From Candidatus Hydrogenedentota bacterium (GTDB taxonomy: Bacteria; Hydrogenedentota; Hydrogenedentia; Hydrogenedentales; JAGMZX01): DNA of 64,000 nt. The stretch is taken from assembly GCA_029556545.1 (NCBI GenBank), contig JAKQEQ010000074.1, positions 23,076-87,075 on the forward strand, in the 5' to 3' direction. Shown here in pieces: positions 57,001-64,000 of this stretch; the first letter of the stretch is position 1, and each line of letters starts with the position of its first letter. The notes under the pieces are model-generated. The model ran no database searches. It saw nothing but the letters and a program-made list of their open reading frames with translations, and was not told the origin of the DNA. A program made the translations under genes and the position numbers.

Positions 57001-58915
57001 CGTCCGCCGGGTTCACGTACACGCGCCGCGCGTCGCGCAGGAGGTCGGTGCCGGGCGTGAACGTGTACGCCTGCAGGACGACGCTGCCCGACAGCGTCGC
57101 GTCGAGGTCCAGTTCGAGTGTCGCGCGGCCGGCGTCGAGGTCCGCCGCGCGGGTCATCATGGTCTGTCCGTCGCGAATCAGGTCGAAATAGACCGTGCCG
57201 GACGGTTTCGTCGCGAAGACGTCCGCGCGAAGGGTGTCGCCTACGTTGTACAACGCCTGATCGGTCCGCAGCAGCAGGCTGTCCACGCCGCGCGCGACGT
57301 CGAAGGTAAAGGTGTGATCCGCCGCGCGGCCCTCGCGGTCGCGGACCTGCACCGGCGTCATGGCCTTGTGCGCGTCGCGCGGCGTGACGGTGAACATGGC
57401 CGTTCCCACGGCGTCCGTCTGGAGGTTTACGGGCGCGGCCGCGCCGGGCGCGTGTACCGTGACGGCGGCGCCCTGCGCCGGGGACCCGTCGGGGTACGTC
57501 ACGAGCAGGTAGACGCGGTTCTCGAGGTTCGGGCGCAGCGCGCCGCCCTCGGGCACGGCATGGATGTTGAGCGCGGCGGCGGCGACCGACTTCATGACCA
57601 CCTTTTCCTCGCGATGGTCCGCCGTGTCCACGACGACGGCTTCGAGCCGCACGGAGGCCTGGCCCTGCTCGATGGGCGTGCCCGCGAAGTACGTCGGGAT
57701 CTTCGTCTCGAAGGTCCAATGCCCGTTCTCGTCAAGCATGCCTTCGAGCGTCGCGAAATCGGTGAATTCGATCTCGAATTTCGACGCCGTGACGGTCACC
57801 TTCCCGCGCGCCACCGGTTTGCCGAAGAAGTAGTCGGCCTGCACCTCGCCCTTGAGCGTGTCGCCCGGGAGGTAGTACGCGCGGTCCGTCGAGACCTTGA
57901 CCTCGAACTTGGGCAGCACATACCGATCGACGGTGACCTGTTTCTCCGTCGTGACGTCGTCGAGCAGCGCGCGCACGATGTACGGCCCGAGGTTTACCTC
58001 GGTCGCAAGCTGGAAATCGGCGAATCCGATGCCGTAGGCGTCCGTTTGCACCGGCTTCTTGAAGACCTTGTTGCCCTTCGCGTCCATGACCTCGAAAACC
58101 AGATCGCGATCGGCCACCGGTCTTCCCACGGCCATGTCGAGGCTGAGGGCGCGCAGATGGATCGTCTGCCCCGGCTGATACAGCGGCTTGTCGGTCGTCA
58201 GCAGTATCTTCGTTTTGCGCTGGATGGTAACGGCCTGCGTGATCGCATCCTCGCCGAGGCCGGGGGCCGCGACCCGCGCGATGAGTTCCGCGCGGCCCTG
58301 CATATCGCCGGGGACCTCGAAGCGTTCTTCGAGTGTGCCCTGCGCGTCGGTCGTTGCGGTGAGCAACTTGCGTTCCCCGGCGTCGTTCTTGAGATGCAAC
58401 TCGACGCGCGCGTTCGCGGCGGGCCGCCCCGTGGCGTGGTTCACCGCGACGATGCGGACCGACGCCCGGCTTCCCGCGAGGAAGTCCCGCGACGCGATCA
58501 GCCGCGTTTCGAGTTGCGGCAGGACGTCGATAAGTCGCATCGCGGCGCGCTCCTCGGCGCCGGGCGCGATGAGACGGTACTCGAGGAAACATTCGGGCAC
58601 GCGCGCCTCGGGCACGGACCCGCGAACGTCGATCACGGCCTCGCTGCGCCCCGGCGGCACGGAAATCCGCGCGGACTTGGCCAGCAACTCGTTGCCGTTC
58701 AAGTCCGCCACGCGAAACCGCAGGTCCCGATCGACCGCGCGGGACCCGGGGCTGGTGATCGCGTAATGCACGCGCATCCCCGTATCCCCGCGCTCGATCC
58801 AGATTCCCTCACGGTCCAGCCAGTGCGTGGGCGACTGGCCCGATACGCCGTCCACGAGACCGCCGAGAATCAGCGCTCCCGCCAGAAATGCCAACAACAG
58901 GTTTTTCTTCGACAT
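54062..58915 (-). CDS. Bacterial alpha-2-macroglobulin with GspG-like insert
   Basis: A 1617-aa protein with a signal peptide (LLLAFLAGALILGGLVDGVSG) and AGGAG ribosome site. N-terminal MG-type beta-sandwich repeats include LLTTDKPLYQPGQTIHLRALSLD (near 225). About 770-850 holds an insert with LLDPWGNRYEFDFSGVQEWG and YGPDGVKGTADDIG, like the end of type II secretion pseudopilin GspG. It precedes the bait/ANA region. The thioester motif GCFEQTT (Cys near 1138) is intact, followed by the alpha-helical thioester domain (GGFSWFGDAPANKALTALGV) and C-terminal receptor-like domain. It traps proteases in the periplasm. No pbpC gene is adjacent, unlike in many genomes. Confidence 0.92.
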   Translation of the reverse strand: MSKKNLLLAFLAGALILGGLVDGVSGQSPTHWLDREGIWIERGDTGMRVHYAITSPGSRAVDRDLRFRVADLNGNELLAKSARISVPPGRSEAVIDVRGSVPEARVPECFLEYRLIAPGAEERAAMRLIDVLPQLETRLIASRDFLAGSRASVRIVAVNHATGRPAANARVELHLKNDAGERKLLTATTDAQGTLEERFEVPGDMQGRAELIARVAAPGLGEDAITQAVTIQRKTKILLTTDKPLYQPGQTIHLRALSLDMAVGRPVADRDLVFEVMDAKGNKVFKKPVQTDAYGIGFADFQLATEVNLGPYIVRALLDDVTTEKQVTVDRYVLPKFEVKVSTDRAYYLPGDTLKGEVQADYFFGKPVARGKVTVTASKFEIEFTDFATLEGMLDENGHWTFETKIPTYFAGTPIEQGQASVRLEAVVVDTADHREEKVVMKSVAAAALNIHAVPEGGALRPNLENRVYLLVTYPDGSPAQGAAVTVHAPGAAAPVNLQTDAVGTAMFTVTPRDAHKAMTPVQVRDREGRAADHTFTFDVARGVDSLLLRTDQALYNVGDTLRADVFATKPSGTVYFDLIRDGQTMMTRAADLDAGRATLELDLDATLSGSVVLQAYTFTPGTDLLRDARRVYVNPADALRIAVALDAETYRPGQEATLQFTVTDDAGRGAAAALGISIVDESVFALQEIHPGLEKIYFTLEREIMKPRYEIHGFELDTLIKEPAAWRPEQQQAARVLLASAPDLPPPPVRVNTFAEKEAAANRAIAERIRKDVEHIQKAVTKLIDDEKGAPKDILKTLLRKRLVRENELLDPWGNRYEFDFSGVQEWGGHFTMLSYGPDGVKGTADDIGPETAWGRELLDLNGVGRGGADLMVGRPMAVRQMKMFAAEPIPAPMMAETAAALDGADALGIPEAAPGAPVRVREYFPETLLFEPALITDARGRATLPLTLADSITTWRMTSMANAANGALGSMDAPIRVFQDFFVDIDLPVALTQNDRISIPVALYNYLETAQDIRLAFEAAPWFKLDGPAEQTIRLAPGEVTSRYFPIEVVELGKHKMTVHAHGSKLSDAIRREIEVLPDGEKQEVSFSDRLDGAVTRTIAIPADAVPGASKILVRVYPGVFTQIVDGLDSMLQMPFGCFEQTTAVTYPNILILQYLKATEQINPEIQMKAEGFINAGYQRLLAYEVDGGGFSWFGDAPANKALTALGVKQFYDMAQVHEVDPEVIRRTREWLLRQQQDDGSWKPDESYLHAESWQDIQGSTLLVTAYIIEALLTSGDPDARADKAIGHLRANWKDTKDPYTLGLVANALAAWNAKDAFTAQVLETLHGLRKEDDKTAHWESDVKTVTFSHGDAANIEATALATLAFLRAGKYPETTTKALTYLIQKKDANGRWGSTQATILALKALTVSLGSQTQKADATIAVAINGDEVAQLRVTPADCDVMRLVDLGEQTRAGENTVNLAFSGEGAMLYQIVGRYYTPWSAKPLVRDVLKIDVTYDKTALAVDDTVTVSVNVTNNGPETANMVIVDLGVPPGFQVMTPDLEKLVADKVMQKYELTGRQIITYFEKIAGDATLEFSYTIRAKFPLRAQTPPSRAYQYYNPEVAADAQPVTLVVE

Positions 58916-59098
58916 GGTTCGGTTCTCCTCTCGGGCTCGAACACCCGCTCATTCTCTCTCAGACACCGCTGTGGGTCAAAGGTTCGCGCGAGGCGGACCG
59001 GGTGGACCGCGCGGGCGGGGAACGGTTGCTTCTTGGCCATTCCGTTCCTCTTGTCCATACTGTTAATCCCGTCGATCCCTTCGGTGGAGTCGGAACAT

Positions 59099-59127
59099 TT
59101 GATTTTCTTGAATTCATGGCTTATAGT
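59099..59127 (+). promoter_or_regulatory. Candidate sigma-70-like promoter
   Basis: TTGATT (59099-59104), 17-nt spacer, TATAGT (59122-59127), 57 nt before the first SGNH-type gene. Confidence 0.55.
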
Positions 59128-59184
59128 GATCCTGCAATACGTTTGGGCGTAGTATTCGGGGGCTCCATCGGCAGGAGAGTTGCC

Positions 59185-61949
59185 ATGCAGTTACGGTCTT
59201 ATGCCCGGTTCATCCTTCCCCTTCTTGCGGTTCTTGCCGTGTCCGCGGTCGCCGAGGCGGGCTACACGCCCGGCATGCCCGTGCCGCGCATCCTGATGGT
59301 GGGTGACAGTTGGGCGGGCTTTGTGCAGGCTCTCAAGTCGTTCGATACGGTAATGCCCGAGTATTCGGGCCTCGATCAGTATGTTCAATTGGGCTACCGG
59401 ACTGCGATTATGGGCGCGCGCACAAACGAGTACCTCGAGACGGGGCTGGCGCTTATCGAGCAGGAACTGCTGGAACACCCGACGGTGGACGTGGTGGCGA
59501 TCAGTCTTGGCGGAAACGATTTTCTGCGCGGCTTGCCCGGCCATGATCGCTGGAAGCCCACGATGTCGCCCGCGCAGGAGCAGGGGCTCTTCACGGCCAT
59601 ACAGACCAACATCGCGCAGGTTGTCGATTTCGTTCTCGCCATGCGGCCGGACATCCGGGTCGCGATCTATAGCTATACGTTCAGCGGGCGCCAGCGCGAC
59701 GACTGCCCGATTGAAGTCGGCCAGATGGCGTTCGTTCGTTTTGAGGCCTACAAGAAGGCGATTGCCGACGCGCGCGACCGCGTCTCTTATGTCCACAATC
59801 TCGGTTTGATGCAGTATCACTTCGGCACGCCCGCCGTGCCCGACGAACAAGGCGGCACGCTGCCCGCGCTGCCGCCGTACACCGTGCCGTATCCCGGCGG
59901 TTATCCCGACTACGATCCCTGGCCGGGCGGCGACCCGCGCTACCTGGCGCCGCCCGAAGCCCTCATCGACGGCGACATTCACCTCACCGAAGTGGGCTAC
60001 GAGCACATCGCCCGGCGCTGCATGGACGAGTTTTTCGCCAAGTGGCTGTCGTGGCCCCGGGCGATCGAGATACTGCCCGTCGGCGGGCCCGCGTCGGAGT
60101 TCGTGTTCAAGGTCACGTTCAGCGAGCCGCTCAGCGGCGTCAATGCAAGCGACTTCTCCGTGTGGGCGGAGAAGCGGCATGCCAAGGGGACGGTGATCGA
60201 TGTGACCGGCGCGGGGGCGGAGTATTTCGTGACGGTGGCTGTCGACGCCGATCCCGAGGCAATACGCCTTGAACTCCTCGACGACGACAGCATCGTGGAT
60301 GGCGAGAGCAATCCGATCGGCGGTCCCGGCGCGGGGAACGGCGTCTTCACGCACAGCGGTCCGTTCGCATACGTGCCGATTGCCGAGCCCGCGGACGACA
60401 ATTTCGATGCGGCGCTCGAATTCTTCGATCTCGTGTCGACGCCGTACCTCAACCAACTCAACAACTTCAGCTTTCATCCCGACCTGTGCGACGCCAACGG
60501 CGGCGAGGTGAATATCGACGACCTCACCATAGGCGGGAACACCATGCTCGAGAGCTGCGAGTTCGGCCTCATAAGGGCCTGTCTGCACAATCCCGACTTG
60601 GACCACAGCGCCCGCGGCGGCGTCTCGCATCAGGCCGCCGTCGAACTCTGGGGGCACAATCTTGGACAGATGAAGGCGGATCTCAGCGGCGACGAGGGGC
60701 TTGCCGCGCGGGTGCTCCCCGGCATGGACACCGTCATGGCGGGCTTCATGACCCTCGGCGATTTCGACTCCGTCATTCTGCCCGTCCTGCTCCTTGCGTT
60801 TATTTCGAGCCAGGAAGATTTTCCCATTGATATCACCATGCCGAATATCATGAACTACGTGCGCCCCGACTACTTCTTCGCATGGTACGGCGACGCGGAC
60901 GCCGACGGTTTCCGCAATCGCACCGAGTACCACGCCTGCCGCGGCAAGGCAAGCCATAAGGAAGACTACCTCGCGGCGGCGCTCGACTCCGAGAATGTTC
61001 CTTCCGACATTGAGCTTATACTCGAGGAGTTGTTGTGGGATTTCGATGTGTCGGATACGAACGGCGACGGCGCGATCAGCCTCGCGGAAGCCCAGGAGAA
61101 GATGCCGAGTCTGACGACTGAAATCTTCGAGTACTTCGACCTCAACAACAACGGCAAACTGAGTCTCGCGGAAATCATGTCGCCCGTGGCCGTCATTCTG
61201 ATCGAAGAGTTCGAGGGATTGGACAGGGACCAGAGCGGCGATCTGACGCTCATGGAGTTGAAACGACGTCCCCTTGGTTTCTCGCAGGAGTTGCTTGACC
61301 GTTTTGACCTGGACGCGAGCGGAACGATTACCGAGGCTGAACTTCTTGCCGCAATCGATATTCCGGGCGAAGGCGAGGGTGAGGGTGAGGGTGAAGGTGA
61401 AGGTGAAGGTGAAGGTGAAGGTGAAGGCGAAGGTGAAGGCGAGGGCGAAGGCGAGGGCGAAGGCGAGGGTGAAGGCGAAGGCGAGGGTGAAGGCGAGGAG
61501 AAGGTGAAGGTGAAGGTGAAGGTGAAGGCGAGGGCGAAGGCGAAGGCGAAGGCGAGGGCGAAGGCGAAGGCGAAGGTGAAGGCGAGGGCGAAGGCGAAGG
61601 TGAGGGCGAGGGTGAGGGCGAAGGTGAAGGGCAGGCCGCAATTCACTCAGCCGACCAGAATGGGGACGGGCTGATCGCGTTGACGGAACTGTTGCGCGTA
61701 ATCCAGTTCTACAACTCGGGCGGGCACCATTGCGCGGACGACCAGGGGGACACGGAAGACGGCTATGTGCCCGGAGCGGGCACGAATCTGTCGTGCCGGC
61801 CCCACAGCAGCGACTACGCGCCGGACGGCCCGGATTGGCGGATTTCGTTGACGGAATTGCTGCGGGTGATCCAGTTCTACAATTCCGGCGGCTACCGCTA
61901 CTGCCTGGAGGAGGGCACGGAGGACGGTTTCTGTCCCGGATTGGCGTAA
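59185..61949 (+). CDS. Secreted SGNH-hydrolase-like protein with EF-hands, Gly-Glu linker and tandem C-terminal modules (apparent frameshift)
   Basis: Starts MQLRSYARFILPLLAVLAV (GGAGAG upstream; signal peptide to about AEA). SGNH landmarks: ILMVGDSWAGFV (Ser), SLGGNDF (Gly/Asn), DGDIHLTEVGYEHIA (Asp/His). An Ig-like domain follows (FVFKVTFSEPLSGVNASDF). Then EF-hand-type repeats (DTNGDGAISLAEA, DLNNNGKLSLAEI, DRDQSGDLTLMEL, DLDASGTITEAEL). At 61366-61631 a hexanucleotide array codes (Gly-Glu)n, but one base is missing near 61498-61499; the annotated frame then turns Lys/Ala-rich and ends at 61674. Shifting by one base restores Gly-Glu and two EF-hand-like modules ending at 61949. Treated as one gene; error or true mutation is open. 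Confidence 0.82.
61366..61631 (+). repeat. GGNGAR hexanucleotide array coding for Gly-Glu
   Basis: 22 hexamers (61366-61497), then a 2-nt stump, then 22 hexamers (61500-61631). 266 bp is one short of the 267 expected for 44 units plus a final Gly codon. Third positions vary, so this is old, selected coding repeat rather than a recent pure microsatellite. Confidence 0.9.
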
Positions 61950-62036
61950 GTCGCGGTCATTTTCGGGTATACTGTGCCTGCCCTTGATGACGGGGGACGT
62001 CCCGCCGGCGCGCGCGATGGCGCAAGGGAGGCGCGT

Positions 62037-64000
62037 ATGGACATGCGGCTATGCAAGAGCGGCGTGATGCTTCTCGTCGCGGGTTTGGCGTGGGTGGCGC
62101 CGATTATGGACACGGCCCACGCGCAATTGACGGAAGCGCCGATACCGCGGATTCTGTTGGTGGGGGACAGCTACGACGCGTTCATGTGGTGGTTTCGATC
62201 GTTCAAGGCGGTTTTGCCGGAGTTTCCGGGGCTGGATCGCTACATCGAGGTCGGTTCGCGAACCGCCATCATGGGGGTCAAGGCGTTCGAGTACAAGGAG
62301 GCGGAGTTTCTCGCGGACGTGGCGGCGGAACTCGCGCGGTATCCGACGATTGACATCGTGAATGTCGCGCTCGGCCCCAACGACTTCCTATCGGGGACCG
62401 TGAACGTGCTGCCCGGCGAGCCGGACCGCAAGGTGGACTGGGAGGATTTCCTCGACCATCCCGAGTGGGACGAACAGTGGCTCTTCGACGCTGTGGCCGG
62501 GCACATTGCCGTCCTCGTGGACGCGATCCTGGCCATGCGCCCGGACCTCCGCGTGACGCTTTGCGGCACCACTTACGGCAACCTTCCCGATGACATGGCG
62601 GCGGAACTCGGCATCGACCTCCTGCGATTTCAGACGGCGTGGGTGGACCTGTATCGAGCGATCAAGTCCATCGCCGACACGCGGGACCGCGTGTTCTTCG
62701 TACATAATTTCGGACTGCTCCAGCATCTGTACGGCGTGCCGGAGGCGGATCCGCCCGTATCGCCCGGCGTGTTGCCCATGCCGGGGGGCTATCCCGATTA
62801 CGATCCGTTCCCGGGCGGCGACCCGTCGTTGAATTGCCCGCTGGACCTGCTGCTGGACGATTTCGGCCACCCGACCCAACAGGGGTTCCTGGAGATCGCG
62901 CGTCGATGCGTCAGCGAGTTCCACCTGGAATGGCTGTCCTGGCCGCGAGCTCTCGAGATTCGCTTGACGGAAGGGGCCGCGCCGGAATACACGTTCCAGG
63001 TGACTTTCAGCGAGACCGTCACGGGCGTGGACGCGACGGACTTCGCGCTTGCCACCCGCGAATACGGGCCAGCCCCCGGCGCGGTCATCGAGTCGGTGAC
63101 CGGCTCGGACGATGTGCACCTCGTGACGGTGAACATGCATGAGGAGCCCGGATCGCCCCAACTGATCCTGCACGACGACGACAGCATTATCGACGCGGAC
63201 AGCAACCCACTGGGCGGTCCTGGGGCGGGCAACGGCGAGTTTACGGCGAACGGGGTGTTTTCGTTCGAGGACCTTGTCCCGCCCGCGGCGGGGGACTTCG
63301 ACGCCGCCATGCGCTACATGTGGGAAAGCTACTATCCGTATCGGCGTTATGCCGAGGAAGAAGTGGTGGGGTTGTCCTTCGACCCGGCTGAATGCGACCT
63401 GAACGGCCCGGTCAACCTGAGCGGCGAGCCCGTCATTATCGAAGGCAACGGATTCCTCGACGCGGTTGAATTCGCGCTGATATCCGCTTGCGTGAATGAC
63501 CCGAACGTTGATCTCTCCGAGCGCGGCGGCGTAACGCATGAAATCGTCGCGCAGGCGTGGGAAAGCAATCATCAACAGATGGTGGCGAACCTTGGCGGCG
63601 CGGACGGGCTGCCGTTGACGTTGTTGCCCGGCACCGACACCCTGCTCGCCGGATACATGACCCTGGGCGACGAGGTATCCTCGTTCATGCCCATCATTCT
63701 AATCATAATGCTGCGTGAGCAATTCGGCGAGTTCGTGCCCGGTATCACGACCCCAGAGATCGCGAACTACATCCGACTTCCTCAATTTCTCAGCTATCTG
63801 GGCGACGCCGACGCCGACGGATTCAGCAATGGAGAAGAATACCTCTACTTCGTCACCGCCGCCGACTACGAGACGGCCCGCGTGCAGTACCTCGAGGCCG
63901 CCTTGAACCCCGATCGATATCCCGGCGCGGAAGGCGAGGGCGAAGGTGAGGGCGAGGGTGAGGGCGAGGGTGAGGGCGAGGGTGAGGGTGAGGGTGAGGG
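62037..64000 (+). CDS. Secreted SGNH-hydrolase-like protein, paralogue, truncated by window end
   Basis: 654 complete codons from the ATG at 62037 (GGGAGG 5 nt upstream); no stop before the edge. Signal peptide MLLVAGLAWVAPIMDTAHA. SGNH landmarks: RILLVGDSYDAFM, ALGPNDF, LLLDDFGHPTQQGFLEIA. The Ig-like domain FQVTFSETVTGVDATDF and LILHDDDSIIDADSNPLGGPGAGNG closely parallels the upstream gene, as do the helical region (EFALISACVNDPNVDLSERGGVTHEIV) and GDADADGFSNGEEY. From 63930 a second Gly-Glu hexamer array begins and runs off the window. Clearly a tandem duplicate; C-terminal modules are expected just beyond. Confidence 0.88.
   Translation, partial: MDMRLCKSGVMLLVAGLAWVAPIMDTAHAQLTEAPIPRILLVGDSYDAFMWWFRSFKAVLPEFPGLDRYIEVGSRTAIMGVKAFEYKEAEFLADVAAELARYPTIDIVNVALGPNDFLSGTVNVLPGEPDRKVDWEDFLDHPEWDEQWLFDAVAGHIAVLVDAILAMRPDLRVTLCGTTYGNLPDDMAAELGIDLLRFQTAWVDLYRAIKSIADTRDRVFFVHNFGLLQHLYGVPEADPPVSPGVLPMPGGYPDYDPFPGGDPSLNCPLDLLLDDFGHPTQQGFLEIARRCVSEFHLEWLSWPRALEIRLTEGAAPEYTFQVTFSETVTGVDATDFALATREYGPAPGAVIESVTGSDDVHLVTVNMHEEPGSPQLILHDDDSIIDADSNPLGGPGAGNGEFTANGVFSFEDLVPPAAGDFDAAMRYMWESYYPYRRYAEEEVVGLSFDPAECDLNGPVNLSGEPVIIEGNGFLDAVEFALISACVNDPNVDLSERGGVTHEIVAQAWESNHQQMVANLGGADGLPLTLLPGTDTLLAGYMTLGDEVSSFMPIILIIMLREQFGEFVPGITTPEIANYIRLPQFLSYLGDADADGFSNGEEYLYFVTAADYETARVQYLEAALNPDRYPGAEGEGEGEGEGEGEGEGEGEGEGE
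63930..64000 (+). repeat. Second GGNGAR hexanucleotide array (incomplete)
   Basis: Codes Glu-Gly repeats in frame to the last base; same repeat type as 61366-61631. Confidence 0.9.

Noticed and set aside
55724..59152. 1142-aa plus-strand frame
   Set aside because: Antisense of the alpha-2-macroglobulin gene, which has intact family motifs on the minus strand.
61366..61631. Possible CRISPR array
   Set aside because: The 6-bp units are contiguous without spacers and are read in frame as Gly-Glu; this is coding repeat.
59191..61641. 816-aa minus-strand frame with Leu-Arg/His repeats
   Set aside because: Shadow of the SGNH-type gene; the repeat is just the reverse strand of the Gly-Glu array.

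Overview
The window is GC-rich, gene-dense chromosomal DNA from an uncultured-type Gram-negative bacterium. My best guess is Candidatus Hydrogenedentota or a close planctomycete/lentisphaerote relative. This is inferred from secreted proteins with long Gly-Glu linkers followed by tandem C-terminal modules containing LLRVIQFYN, a DUF1559-type pseudopilin, a DUF4838 glycosidase-like protein and several carbohydrate-active secreted proteins. Outer-membrane functions (Mla lipid transport, an alginate-export-type porin, an O-antigen-ligase-like protein) support a diderm envelope. I saw no rRNA, tRNA or CRISPR array.

Layout. 0-4 kb: the 3' end of a CysA-type ATPase gene, a Ca-binding secreted-type protein, a zinc-ribbon protein and a tandem of three Hsp20 genes. 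4.1-6.0 kb: a toxin-antitoxin 'graveyard'. An intact VapB-like antitoxin precedes a PIN toxin gene broken by a nonsense codon and by a 354-bp insertion element with terminal inverted repeats; next is a DUF4160 gene with a Trp-to-stop change and an intact DUF2442 gene. 6.1-9.4 kb: a fused dehydrogenase/Gfo-Idh-MocA oxidoreductase overlapping a GT4 glycosyltransferase. 9.7-12.3 kb: a large DUF4838 protein. 12.4-19.3 kb: a compact minus-strand operon, ligA - mlaE - mlaF - mlaD - ABC auxiliary lipoprotein - deacetylase-like protein. 19.4-25.6 kb: a ChbG/YdjC-like deacetylase, a zinc-ribbon membrane protein, ftsY, and an ABC-2 exporter pair with a small secreted protein.

25.8-40.9 kb is a surface-polysaccharide locus: Wzm/Wzt exporter with a strong sigma-70-like promoter, a lower-GC four-gene operon (secreted protein, GT2, methyltransferase, GT-C-like membrane protein), a tail-fibre-like protein, a sulfotransferase flanked by 56-bp direct repeats, a 1372-aa methyltransferase/GT2/GT2/GT4 fusion and a second multidomain glycosyltransferase. 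40.9-53.9 kb: an FGE/SUMF1-domain lipoprotein, an M23 peptidase, an alginate-export-type porin, ribokinase, the pseudopilin, a carboxypeptidase-regulatory-repeat protein, a sodium:solute symporter and an O-antigen ligase/TPR protein. 54-64 kb: a 1617-aa alpha-2-macroglobulin with an unusual GspG-like insert, then two tandem SGNH-hydrolase-like secreted proteins with (Gly-Glu)n linkers. The first carries an apparent one-base deletion inside the hexanucleotide repeat; the second runs off the window.

The most interesting candidates are the Gly-Glu linker plus tandem EF-hand-like C-terminal modules (a possible undescribed sorting/anchoring system), the reconstructable insertion in the PIN toxin gene, and the repeat-bracketed sulfotransferase in the polysaccharide locus.
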